From an uncultured Eubacteriales bacterium (lineage in GTDB: Bacteria > Bacillota > Clostridia > Oscillospirales > Oscillospiraceae), in assembly GCA_902475435.1 (NCBI GenBank), contig CABRZL010000028.1, forward strand, positions 1 to 20,903: DNA of 20,903 nt, in the 5' to 3' direction. A program made the translations under genes and the position numbers. Positions 1 to 5,813 of this stretch are shown here, one piece after another; within the stretch, counting starts at the first letter, position 1; each line of letters begins with the position of its first letter. The notes beneath the pieces were generated by a model. It ran no database searches, was not told the origin of the DNA, and worked only from the letters and a program-made list of their open reading frames with translations.

Positions 1-126
1 TGCAATCTATTTCAAATTTTAGCAAAAGAAGTGGCAAAATATCTGGGCTATACCTATAATCAGCAAGACGACGACGGCATTATGCAATATTTGAACATGG
101 TAAAAGACAGAACCCTGGAACAATAA
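1..126 (+). CDS. Aminoglycoside 6-adenylyltransferase-like protein, C-terminal fragment
   Basis: This is the last 41 codons of a gene entering from the left edge, ending in TAA at 124-126. The visible tail has the pattern LF..LAKEVAKYLGYTY followed by an acidic stretch and IMQYLNMVKDRT. That resembles the C-terminal helices of the ANT(6)/AadE streptomycin adenylyltransferase family, where a helix ending in LGY.Y precedes a short final helix. The nucleotidyltransferase active site lies outside the window, so neither catalytic competence nor resistance can be judged. A hairpin terminator follows immediately. The family call rests on a short tail and is moderate; another helical-tailed nucleotidyltransferase is possible. 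Confidence 0.55.
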   Translation, partial: CNLFQILAKEVAKYLGYTYNQQDDDGIMQYLNMVKDRTLEQ

Positions 127-132
127 AAATAA

Positions 133-168
133 CGCAAGCCAAGAAATGTTCTTGCTTGCGCTATTTTT
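133..168 (+). terminator. Hairpin terminator between convergent genes, probably bidirectional
   Basis: Arms at 133-145 and 149-160 pair CGCAAG-C-CAAGAA with TTCTTGCTTGCG, with one bulged C and a three-base loop. On the plus strand the stem is followed by a T-rich run at 163-169. On the minus strand it is followed by TTATTTTTATTG. It therefore suits both the plus-strand gene ending at 126 and the minus-strand epimerase gene ending at 174. Confidence 0.85.
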
Positions 169-173
169 TCTCT

Positions 174-1205
174 TTATGGCAATCGACCAAATTGATATAT
201 TGTAGTATGCTCATAGCACATTCCAGCACGGAGAATTGGTTTTTCAAAAGAATCAATTTCCATTGCATTTGGAAAAAATTGTGTTTCCAGACAAATACCG
301 TCTCTACTGTGATACTCTTTTCCTTGCTTTCCCCGCCCATGCACATAATTTCCAGAATAGAGCTGTACTCCCGGCATGTCCGTTTGGACAGTCATAGAGA
401 TCCCAGTCTCCGGACTGCGAAGCCATGCAAACGGCTGAAGTCGACCATCGTTTTTTAATCGAAAACTATGGTCATATCCATGGCAGATCCGAAGTTGTTC
501 TTCATCCGCTTGAATATCTCGGCCAACAGCTTTTTCTTTGGTAAAGTCAAAGGCGGTGCCTGCCACTGGAAGGAGCCTGCCTGTAGGTAAGGTATTTTCA
601 TCATTTTCAGCGATATAATCTGCATCCAATCGCAGCATCTGGTTCATAGACGAGATGCCTCCACTGAGGTCGAAATAGCTGTGATTTGTAAGATTGACTA
701 CTGTATCACGGTCAGTGGTGGCAGAATAATGAATTTCCAACGCATTCTCTTTTGAAAACGAATACGTCACTGTCAAAGAAAGCGTTCCCGGATATCCCTG
801 ATCGCCATCCGGAGAAGTCAAATGCAGTTTTAGCGTATCATCAAGGATCTCTGCCGTAAACATTTGTCTGTCAAACCCCAAAAGGCCGCCATGGGAATGA
901 TTTGGCCCACTGTTCCTATCTAAAACATAGGTAACACCATTCAATGTAAATTTCCCCCCGCCAATGCGGTTAGCATGGCGGCCTATCGTTGCCCCGAAAT
1001 AAAGCGTTCCTCTTTCATAATCCTGAACGGTGTCATAGCCTAAAACAACATCAACAAGGCGACCATTTGCATCCGGAACCACAAGGGCCTGTACTGTGGC
1101 ACCATAGTCCAAAATATCCACATAAGCTCGGTCTCCGCCTTGCAGGCGATAACAGTTCACGGGTGTGCCGTCCTGCTTTAGGCCAAAACGGTGCGATGTA
1201 ATCAT
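174..1205 (-). CDS. galM: Aldose 1-epimerase (mutarotase)
   Basis: Interconverts the alpha and beta anomers of galactose, glucose or related sugars in the cytoplasm and feeds the Leloir pathway. The 343-residue product matches the usual family length. Visible motifs in order are IGRHANRI, GPNHSHGG (His103/His105), the NLTNHSYFDLSG block with the likely catalytic acid His175, GYDHSF with Asp245, and CLETQFFPNA with the likely catalytic base Glu307. I chose the ATG at 1205 because GTGAGGGGG lies about 6 bases upstream and the preceding in-frame residues look non-native. It lies 16 bases downstream of a small membrane-protein gene, so the two are probably co-transcribed from the promoter at 1584-1612. 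No galK or galT is nearby, so the physiological sugar is not defined. Confidence 0.93.
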   Translation of the reverse strand: MITSHRFGLKQDGTPVNCYRLQGGDRAYVDILDYGATVQALVVPDANGRLVDVVLGYDTVQDYERGTLYFGATIGRHANRIGGGKFTLNGVTYVLDRNSGPNHSHGGLLGFDRQMFTAEILDDTLKLHLTSPDGDQGYPGTLSLTVTYSFSKENALEIHYSATTDRDTVVNLTNHSYFDLSGGISSMNQMLRLDADYIAENDENTLPTGRLLPVAGTAFDFTKEKAVGRDIQADEEQLRICHGYDHSFRLKNDGRLQPFAWLRSPETGISMTVQTDMPGVQLYSGNYVHGRGKQGKEYHSRDGICLETQFFPNAMEIDSFEKPILRAGMCYEHTTIYQFGRLP

Positions 1206-1221
1206 GCTGTACCCCCTCACT

Positions 1222-1551
1222 CTAAATGGTTCGCTTTTTTGCGGGACTTCTTGGGGGTATTTCCTGCAAGCGCACAACATAATCAAGATTAACTGCTTCG
1301 TGCATACCGTTGTTATCAATCAACAACCCGCTTTTGCTAACCTCTTGTAGAGTTCCCTGTACAGTGGAAGACAATATGGTATAGATAATACATTGTTTCC
1401 CAAGAAATTGCTGCGCAAGTTCTTGCATGCTTTCACGCTCCTTTGGGGCATTTCGTTTTTGAAGTATTTGATGAATTGCAGCACTACGAATCCGACGCAG
1501 ATATATCCAAATCAAAACGGCAAAAAGCAAAATGATATAATATATCTGCAT
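1222..1551 (-). CDS. Small membrane-anchored protein with a possible Sm-like beta domain
   Basis: A 109-residue protein of unknown function. Residues 1-18 form one hydrophobic segment followed at once by basic residues (YLRRIR), suggesting an N-terminal anchor with the rest in the cytoplasm. A charged helix covers roughly residues 24-45. The C-terminal half contains alternating beta-type strands: GKQCIIYTI, VQGTLQEV, SGLLIDN and AVNLDYVVRLQEIP. That pattern recalls small Sm/LSm-like barrels, but this is only a visual impression. The ATG at 1551 is preferred over an in-frame upstream ATG at 1593 because AGAAGGGG lies 5 bases before it and the predicted promoter -10 at 1584-1589 would exclude the upstream start. 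It is first in a likely operon with galM. Confidence 0.75.
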   Translation of the reverse strand: MQIYYIILLFAVLIWIYLRRIRSAAIHQILQKRNAPKERESMQELAQQFLGKQCIIYTILSSTVQGTLQEVSKSGLLIDNNGMHEAVNLDYVVRLQEIPPRSPAKKRTI

Positions 1552-1583
1552 GTAACCCCTTCTCTCTCCTGAAGATCTTCTCC

Positions 1584-1612
1584 ATTCTACCAACGCAGGT
1601 TCCCATTGTCAA
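1584..1612 (-). promoter_or_regulatory. Sigma-A promoter of the small-protein/galM operon
   Basis: Reading the minus strand, TTGACA (1612-1607), a 17-base spacer, then TAGAAT (1589-1584). The -35 is perfect and the -10 is one base off consensus. It lies about 33 bases upstream of the ATG at 1551. Confidence 0.85.
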
Positions 1613-1617
1613 GAAAC

Positions 1618-1651
1618 GAAACATCCCAGGTCAATTGGCCTGGGATGTTTC
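1618..1651 (-). terminator. Perfect 13-bp hairpin upstream of the galM operon promoter
   Basis: The arms GAAACATCCCAGG (1618-1630) and CCTGGGATGTTTC (1639-1651) are perfectly complementary with an 8-base loop. On the minus strand the stem runs into GTTTCTTG, a weak T-rich tail, so it probably ends transcription of the ASCH gene. The last bases of that tail merge into the downstream -35 box. On the plus strand only a short T run follows, so termination there is less likely. Confidence 0.6.
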
Positions 1652-1680
1652 ATGTAAGGAGTTAAGAGAGAGGAAAATAA

Positions 1681-1743
1681 ATGGGTATATGTAAAGCCAT
1701 GACTGGCGTTTTTTGTTGTATTAATTGTATCTTATGCCCATGA
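1681..1743 (+). CDS. Candidate 20-residue cysteine-rich small ORF
   Basis: ATG at 1681 to TGA at 1741-1743, preceded by AGAGAGAGGA six bases upstream, a good Shine-Dalgarno. The 20-residue product has five cysteines (positions 4, 12, 13, 16 and 19), including a CC..C..C cluster, and a mildly hydrophobic C-terminal half. It is the only plausible gene in the 1652-1782 gap. There is no recognisable plus-strand promoter, and I know of no family, so this may be chance. The strong ribosome binding site and the cysteine spacing are the only support. Confidence 0.25.
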   Translation: MGICKAMTGVFCCINCILCP

Positions 1744-1782
1744 CCATTTTTAAAACAGACTGTGGACAGTTTGTAAACAATC

Positions 1783-2247
1783 TCATTTTTTCGTAGGATA
1801 TACCAATTCTACTGTCTCCATAAGCACCGGAAGGTCATCATTGTAATGAAAGCCAAAACGCTCCGCCAACGCTGTATATTCTTTGCGTCGGTCCTGGAGC
1901 CAGCTTTCCCGCTCTACGCCTGGACATTCCTGCTCAATCAATGTCTTTGAAAGTTCCGACATTGGCGCAATGGTTACATCAAGGGTGTGAAGGATGCAAC
2001 CAGGATTTCCATAAAAATCCGTTACCATTGTGTAATCGCCTATCCGAGGCATCCTTTGTTTTGTTGCCAGATAAACCGAAACACAATGGCTGACCGCAGT
2101 CCGCTCCCCAGATAAAAATTGCTCCAACGCATCCACAGATGCTTCTTCGCTGTCGCCAAAATAAGTATAGTTTTCCAAAAAGGTGGTCTCCGGCGTGCCG
2201 GTTTCCTCTAAAAATGCAGCCCAGAAATCTTCATAAATATCATCCAA
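1783..2247 (-). CDS. ASCH-domain protein, predicted TTG start
   Basis: A 154-residue protein of the ASCH superfamily, a PUA-like beta-barrel fold linked to RNA or nucleotide-related functions; the exact role is unknown. The order fits YhfF-like ASCH proteins: an N-terminal helix with WAAFLEETG, a FGDSEE motif, LSGERTAV (where the family usually has a G.K.AT motif), PRIGDYTMVTDFYGNPGCILHT in the core, and a terminal WLQDRRKEY helix. An in-frame ATG exists at 2316, but the TATAAT promoter box lies at 2272-2277, inside that extension. The first usable start after the promoter is the TTG at 2247, with AGAGGAGG at 2264-2257 nine bases away. It appears monocistronic. Confidence 0.85.
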   Translation of the reverse strand: MDDIYEDFWAAFLEETGTPETTFLENYTYFGDSEEASVDALEQFLSGERTAVSHCVSVYLATKQRMPRIGDYTMVTDFYGNPGCILHTLDVTIAPMSELSKTLIEQECPGVERESWLQDRRKEYTALAERFGFHYNDDLPVLMETVELVYPTKK

Positions 2248-2271
2248 CGATAAACGCCTCCTCTTTCGTTG

Positions 2272-2300
2272 ATTATAACAAACTTCGCGGACGTTTGCAA
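2272..2300 (-). promoter_or_regulatory. Sigma-A promoter of the ASCH gene
   Basis: Minus strand TTGCAA (2300-2295), 17-base spacer, TATAAT (2277-2272). The predicted transcription start near 2265 leaves only a short leader holding the AGAGGAGG site. This fixes the TTG start at 2247. Confidence 0.85.
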
Positions 2301-2303
2301 ACC

Positions 2304-2328
2304 GCCGCAGGAGCAATGCTCCTGCGGC
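2304..2328 (-). terminator. Perfect 11-bp GC-rich hairpin after the SDR/SnoaL-like pair
   Basis: Arms GCCGCAGGAGC (2304-2314) and GCTCCTGCGGC (2318-2328) with a three-base loop. It follows the minus-strand stop at 2350 and is trailed by GGTTTGC on that strand, so the U-tract is poor. Likely an intrinsic terminator or 3'-end stabilising hairpin. It directly abuts the -35 of the next promoter. Confidence 0.65.
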
Positions 2329-2349
2329 AAACCAAAACAGTATAAAGAA

Positions 2350-2679
2350 TCAGGCGGGCCGAACCGTCAGCTCCTGAATCAAGCCATCTTCCGTGGCCAG
2401 CTCAATGGTGGCGCGGGCATAGAGATAGGTTCCGCCATAGGCTACCAAAAAGTTAGCAGAGGTTTCACTTTCAATAACCGGATCGGAAATAGATAGAATA
2501 CGGAACGTAAACTTGTGGTGAAAGAACATCTCAACAGCTTCCCGGCCATAGACATGGTAGTTATCACGATTCGTCCCAATCGGGCAATAATCAAAATACC
2601 GGCATTTGGGTGCAAAGCACGCAGATAAGGCCTGGTAGTCGTGATTCATCATAGCTTCAATGTATTTTTCAATCATCAT
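2350..2679 (-). CDS. SnoaL/NTF2-fold protein resembling ketosteroid isomerase
   Basis: A 109-residue cone-shaped NTF2-like (SnoaL-type) protein: helix YIEAMMNHDYQALSACF, then Y28-F-D30, a VYGREAVEMFF segment, and curved-sheet strands to the C-terminus. From memory, a gapless overlay on Pseudomonas putida delta5-3-ketosteroid isomerase places Tyr6 at Tyr16 and Asp30 at Asp40, with Glu93 where that enzyme has Asp103. This would preserve a KSI-like acid/base set, but many NTF2 proteins share such residues by chance. The ATG at 2679 follows GAGGAGGAG by 4 bases; a second ATG lies at 2676. It starts 10 bases after the SDR gene, so the two are surely co-transcribed and probably act on one substrate. 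Confidence 0.8.
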   Translation of the reverse strand: MMIEKYIEAMMNHDYQALSACFAPKCRYFDYCPIGTNRDNYHVYGREAVEMFFHHKFTFRILSISDPVIESETSANFLVAYGGTYLYARATIELATEDGLIQELTVRPA

Positions 2680-2689
2680 GTACTCCTCC

Positions 2690-3472
2690 TCAATAGACCT
2701 TTTCTGTGTTCAACAGCGCATCTGTACCACCATCGCAAAAGAGAATAATACCATTGATACCATGGGCTTGCTGAGAGATCAGGAATACAATGGAATTGGC
2801 GATATCCGAAGGATCCATGAGCTTTTCCTGCCCATAAAGCGTGGGAATTGGAAGCGCCATTACAGCCACGCGCTCCTGTGGAGAGAGTTTTGCCGTCATA
2901 GCCGTTTCTACATTCCCCGGCGCAACAGCATTGATGCGAACGCCCTGGGACGCCCAGTGGGCTGAAACCCGGCGCATCCAACGAGCCAATGCATATTTGG
3001 TGGCCACATACATGGCATGAGCATCCTTCTTGCAGTCAAGCTTGTCCATGAGCGCAAGTACGCGCTGCTCATCCATCTGATTGTTCAAAAGATTGACTAC
3101 ATCCATGCGCGCGGCCCCCTGAGAGATGGTGTTAGAAGATACCACAACACAGGCGCCTCTACGCATTTTCAAAAGGTCAAAAACACCTTCCGCAAGGCGC
3201 ATAGCACCAAAATAATTCAAGGAAATAATCAGTTTTAAATTTCCACAGGAATTGGATACGCCGGCACAGCAGACCAGTCCGTCTATACCTTCCGTGCATA
3301 ACACATGCAAACGGTCAATAACCTCCTGCCGTCCCTCCTGTGTCGCCAGGTTTGCCGTAATATCCCCATGATTTACGTCAATATTATAGACCATATGTCC
3401 CTGTGCCCGTAGATATTCCACAGTCTTAGCTCCAATACCGCTGGAACCCCCGGTTACTGCATAGATGCCCAT
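2690..3472 (-). CDS. Short-chain dehydrogenase, 3-alpha-hydroxysteroid dehydrogenase/carbonyl reductase-like
   Basis: A 260-residue classical SDR. The cofactor motif TGGSSGIG spans residues 7-14, and Asp32 at the end of the second strand favours NAD(H). Then come CAGV at 69-72, Asn86 in SLNYFGA, Ser112/113, and the catalytic Tyr155...Lys159 pair. The overall pattern, including the helix-turn inserted before Tyr155 and the ending DGGTDAL, resembles the 3-alpha-HSD/carbonyl reductase HsdA of Comamonas testosteroni more than the FabG-like or BaiA-like groups. The likely reaction is NAD-dependent oxidation or reduction of a hydroxyl/keto group on a steroid-like or other carbonyl compound; the substrate is not shown. 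ATG at 3472 follows AGAAAGGAGATG. First gene of a two-gene operon with the NTF2-like protein. Confidence 0.87.
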   Translation of the reverse strand: MGIYAVTGGSSGIGAKTVEYLRAQGHMVYNIDVNHGDITANLATQEGRQEVIDRLHVLCTEGIDGLVCCAGVSNSCGNLKLIISLNYFGAMRLAEGVFDLLKMRRGACVVVSSNTISQGAARMDVVNLLNNQMDEQRVLALMDKLDCKKDAHAMYVATKYALARWMRRVSAHWASQGVRINAVAPGNVETAMTAKLSPQERVAVMALPIPTLYGQEKLMDPSDIANSIVFLISQQAHGINGIILFCDGGTDALLNTEKVY

Positions 3473-3532
3473 AAAAACATCTCCTTTCTGAATATCGCTC
3501 GGAGAAGATCCCGAAGCCGCTTCTAATTTATT

Positions 3533-3544
3533 TGACTGAAGTCA
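3533..3544 (-). promoter_or_regulatory. Dyad at the transcription start of the SDR operon
   Basis: TGACT-TC-AGTCA on the minus strand begins at the last base of the -10 box and covers the expected start site. A further TGACTTC copy lies upstream at about 3592-3598. The position suits a repressor operator, but the regulator is unknown. Confidence 0.4.
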
Positions 3545-3572
3545 TTATATCAGCTTATTCGGGAAATGTTTA
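3544..3572 (-). promoter_or_regulatory. Probable promoter of the SDR operon
   Basis: Minus strand TAAACA (3572-3567), 17-base spacer, perfect TATAAT (3549-3544). The -35 matches consensus at only four of six positions, consistent with a regulated promoter. Confidence 0.6.
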
Positions 3573-3611
3573 TGGCATAATGCATAAATAGAAGTCACTA
3601 ACTTGTTCATT

Positions 3612-4394
3612 TTACTTATTTGCGGAAGAACCAATTTTCACAGTTAAGATAATCCCATTCTGATCTTCCTGACGACTAAAGTCCGCCGGAATACCGCTAC
3701 CTCTAAGAGACGCGGTATCGCGAGCTACACGCTCTAAAAATAATCGCGTATCCCGCCGACGAAGTTTCTCACTTTTGGGTGGAGCACCATTGGAAAGGTA
3801 TGTGTCAATATATCGCTCTGTTTGAGAAACGCTTAAATTGCGCGTGACAATCTCTTCTAAAACTTTTAACCGCTCCGTTTCCCCCTCAACTCGCAAAAGT
3901 TCTCTGGCATGACGTTCGCTAAGTCCGGCTTCTATTAAGGCCAGCCGGGTTCTCGGGCTGTGCTGAAGGAGCCGCAGTTTGTTGGCAATTGCAGATTGGC
4001 TGCGCCCCAGCCGCTTCGCAGCTTGCCCCTGAGTAAGACCACTGTGTTTGAGATACTGCTGTAAAAGCTCTGCCTCATCAAAATAGTGAAGATCTTCACG
4101 CTGAAGATTTTCAGTCAGCCCGATCAGCTCGGCATCCTGAGATTCCAAATCCATTAAAATGCAAGGAACTTCCCCAAGCCCCGCCATCTTTGCAGCCATA
4201 AGCCGCCGATTCCCGGATACCACGATATACTGCCCACCGTTTTTTCGTACGGTCAATGGCTGTAAGATTCCAACTTGCTGGATACTGGCAGCTAACTCTT
4301 GTAAGGTTGCTGTCGGGCGCTGCCTCCCCGCAGCGCCCGGTTGCACCAGGCGGAGGGGCAAATACAGCAGTTTATGCTCCGTTTCATATGTCAT
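3612..4394 (-). CDS. ParB/Noc-family DNA-binding protein (nucleoid occlusion-like)
   Basis: A 260-residue ParB/Spo0J/Noc-type protein, a CTP-dependent DNA clamp family acting in chromosome segregation or nucleoid occlusion. An N-terminal ParB domain covers roughly 8-110, with ILQPLTVR, GNRR (61-64) and ENLQRED (95-101). It is followed by the helix-turn-helix LTQGQAAKRLGRSQSAIANKLRLL (120-143), written here as the family signature, then LSERHARELLR and a C-terminal domain beginning RRDTRLFLERV. HTH and C-terminal features fit clostridial Noc proteins best. The ATG at 4394 follows GGGAGG; an in-frame upstream ATG at 4475 lies beyond the promoter. No parA or rsmG/gidB neighbour is present, so it is a solitary copy. 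It is divergent from the SLH-like gene. Confidence 0.88.
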   Translation of the reverse strand: MTYETEHKLLYLPLRLVQPGAAGRQRPTATLQELAASIQQVGILQPLTVRKNGGQYIVVSGNRRLMAAKMAGLGEVPCILMDLESQDAELIGLTENLQREDLHYFDEAELLQQYLKHSGLTQGQAAKRLGRSQSAIANKLRLLQHSPRTRLALIEAGLSERHARELLRVEGETERLKVLEEIVTRNLSVSQTERYIDTYLSNGAPPKSEKLRRRDTRLFLERVARDTASLRGSGIPADFSRQEDQNGIILTVKIGSSANK

Positions 4395-4445
4395 GGTGTT
4401 GCCTCCCCCTGGCCGCCCTCCCCGACGGCCATTGCTTATACCGGC

Positions 4446-4454
4446 ATTATAGCA
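4446..4454 (-). promoter_or_regulatory. Extended -10 promoter of the Noc-like gene
   Basis: Minus strand TGCTATAAT, an extended -10 with a perfect TATAAT at 4451-4446. No good -35 is seen 17 bases upstream, as expected for this promoter class. It lies about 50 bases before the ATG at 4394. Confidence 0.65.
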
Positions 4455-4472
4455 GTATATGGAAATATATAC
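4455..4472. promoter_or_regulatory. Inverted repeat in the Noc-like gene promoter spacer
   Basis: GTATAT-N6-ATATAC, a perfect 6-bp dyad directly upstream of the extended -10. The position would let a bound dimer block RNA polymerase, so autoregulation or another repressor is possible. It does not match the parS or Noc-binding consensus I know. Confidence 0.4.
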
Positions 4473-4527
4473 CACTGTTTTTTGTCGATTTTCGCCGCAG
4501 AATGGTAAAAATTGTATTTTTTATTTT

Positions 4528-4555
4528 TTCAAACCACAAGTTATTGTGGTTTGAA
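4528..4555. promoter_or_regulatory. Perfect 12-bp dyad upstream of the SLH-like gene promoter
   Basis: Arms TTCAAACCACAA and TTGTGGTTTGAA with loop GTTA. It ends six bases before the -35 at 4562. Neither strand has a T-run after the stem (the adjacent T-run precedes it on the plus strand), so it is not an intrinsic terminator. It is best read as an operator or activator site in the divergent Noc-like/SLH-like intergenic region. Confidence 0.55.
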
Positions 4556-4561
4556 GGTCCA

Positions 4562-4590
4562 TTGACGTTATACCACGAATAGAGTACAAT
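4562..4590 (+). promoter_or_regulatory. Sigma-A promoter of the SLH-like gene
   Basis: TTGACG (4562-4567), 17-base spacer, TACAAT (4585-4590). Each box is one base off consensus. It lies about 38 bases before the ATG at 4629. Confidence 0.8.
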
Positions 4591-4628
4591 AATATCTTAT
4601 AAATCCTAAATATGATAGGAGTGTAATA

Positions 4629-5096
4629 ATGGATCATAGAAACCAACCGGCATATTCCTGGCTTTTACAGGATGCTGCACAAATCTCCAATTCAGTTGCC
4701 ATTTCTGTATGTTACCAGCTTGGAATTATGACTGCATTGCCTGGAGAGGACGGCGCATATTTTAGACCAGATCAACCCATTGGCCACGAAGATATGGTGC
4801 TGCTGGTGGCCAAAGCTGCAAACATTGTAGGGCATCCTGCTTCAGATCTTGAGACATTTCGAGTGGAAAATCCACCGTTGACCCGCCGTGAAGCTGCAGA
4901 AATCCTGCTCAGCGTCATGCAGCAAAACGGCCTCGTTATTGTTCCAGTCAGTGGCGCTTGTCGGGAATATACCATAGCACAGGGATCTACTTTGATTTCC
5001 CCTGAAGGAAAACGCCTGACCATGACGGTAGACGGCGTTCCTACACAATTAAAGCCCGGCACTTATCGGGGTAATGTGGTTCTAACCGTGGAATAG
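4629..5096 (+). CDS. Small SLH-like protein without a signal peptide
   Basis: A 155-residue protein. Residues about 12-62 resemble an S-layer homology unit: a helix leading to the LGIMTALPGEDGAYF turn, then PDQPIGHEDMVLLVAKA. Residues about 83-100 (PPLTRREAAEILLSVMQQ) look like the second half of another unit. The last 50 residues look beta-rich (TLISPEGKRLTMTVDGV, TYRGNVVLTVE). SLH domains normally sit outside the cell and bind pyruvylated wall polymer, but no signal peptide or membrane segment is visible here. The start is well supported by AGGAG at 4617-4621 and an upstream promoter, so a lost leader is unlikely to be an annotation error. The family call is moderate; the function is unknown. 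Confidence 0.65.
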   Translation: MDHRNQPAYSWLLQDAAQISNSVAISVCYQLGIMTALPGEDGAYFRPDQPIGHEDMVLLVAKAANIVGHPASDLETFRVENPPLTRREAAEILLSVMQQNGLVIVPVSGACREYTIAQGSTLISPEGKRLTMTVDGVPTQLKPGTYRGNVVLTVE

Positions 5097-5103
5097 TGTC
5101 TCA

Positions 5104-5131
5104 AAGCGCTTTTCTCTATAGAAAAATGCTT
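5104..5131 (+). terminator. Weak imperfect hairpin after the SLH-like gene
   Basis: Arms AAGC-gc-TTTTCT and AGAAAA-at-GCTT with a 4-base loop, followed by an AT-rich stretch without a clear T-run. It may terminate part of the transcription; otherwise the nitroreductase gene is read from upstream. I see no convincing promoter between here and 5187. Confidence 0.3.
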
Positions 5132-5186
5132 ATATATTAAAAAATATTTGCTAAAATGGATCTATCATAGAGAAAGGACGAACTTT

Positions 5187-5723
5187 ATGGAGACATTAGA
5201 AGCCATTTTTACCCGAAAAAGCATCCGGAATTATCTAAACAAGCCGTTACCGCGGGAGGCATTAGAGACAATACTGAAAGCAGGAACCAGTGGTCCCAGC
5301 TGCGTGAACGCAAAAGACTGGGCATTTTTAGTCGTCGAAGAGAAAGATATGCTCTACAGAATGGCCGAAGCAAATGGTCGTCCTGCAGAGCCATTGAAAT
5401 CAGCGGCAGCAGGAATTCTGATTCTGGGCGATTTGAACCGAGCCTTTCCACCAGCCAAAGACTATTGGATCATAGACGGAGCCATTGCCGGCCAGAATAT
5501 GGTACTTGCTGCACAAGCCTTAGGGATTGGTTCCGTATGGTTAGGAACTTGGCCTCAAATGGATCGAGTAGATGCACAGCGGAAATTGTTTGCTTTACCG
5601 GAACATATGATTCCTCATTCAATTTTAGCCTTAGGCTATCCGGATGAGACTTCAGAATCAAATAAACACTCTGCAAAAGAGGAGAACCCCTATACTGACT
5701 TTATTCACTACGAACAGTTTTAA
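5187..5723 (+). CDS. Nitroreductase-family flavoprotein
   Basis: A 178-residue FMN-dependent oxidoreductase of the nitroreductase superfamily, typically a homodimer using NAD(P)H; the natural substrate is unknown. Visible motifs are the FMN phosphate-binding start TRKSIRNY (residues about 9-16), the GTSGPSCVNAKDW segment (usually PSA.N.QPW), ILILGD, the DGAIAGQNMVLAAQALGIGSVWLG helix region, written here as family signature, and the terminal ALGYPDE. The length fits the short subfamily common in anaerobes. The ATG at 5187 is chosen over an in-frame upstream start at 5148 because AGAAAGGA lies 7-8 bases before it. A strong terminator follows, isolating it from the polysaccharide locus. Confidence 0.92.
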   Translation: METLEAIFTRKSIRNYLNKPLPREALETILKAGTSGPSCVNAKDWAFLVVEEKDMLYRMAEANGRPAEPLKSAAAGILILGDLNRAFPPAKDYWIIDGAIAGQNMVLAAQALGIGSVWLGTWPQMDRVDAQRKLFALPEHMIPHSILALGYPDETSESNKHSAKEENPYTDFIHYEQF

Positions 5724-5730
5724 CCAAGGA

Positions 5731-5759
5731 AACCAGGCCGTTTGTTCGGCCTGGTTTTT
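5731..5759 (+). terminator. Strong intrinsic terminator after the nitroreductase gene
   Basis: Perfect 10-bp stem AACCAGGCCG (5731-5740) and CGGCCTGGTT (5747-5756), 6-base loop, followed by a T-run to 5759. Confidence 0.95.
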
Positions 5760-5813
5760 ATACTAAAAGCGCAGCAAGTATTCCAAAATTATCCATGCCA
5801 ATAGAGGTGTTTC

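Noticed and set aside
2690..3472. Bile-acid 7-alpha-dehydroxylation genes (BaiA/BaiE) for the SDR/NTF2 pair
   Set aside because: The SDR pattern is closer to HsdA than to BaiA, and the NTF2-like protein (109 residues) is shorter than BaiE (about 166). No other bai-type gene is present.
4528..4555. Intrinsic terminator
   Set aside because: The perfect stem has no T-run after it on either strand. Its location just before a -35 box fits an operator better.
4395..4628. parS or Noc-binding sites near the Noc-like gene
   Set aside because: No match to TGTTTCACGTGAAACA or to ATTTCCCGGGAAAT was seen by eye in this region.
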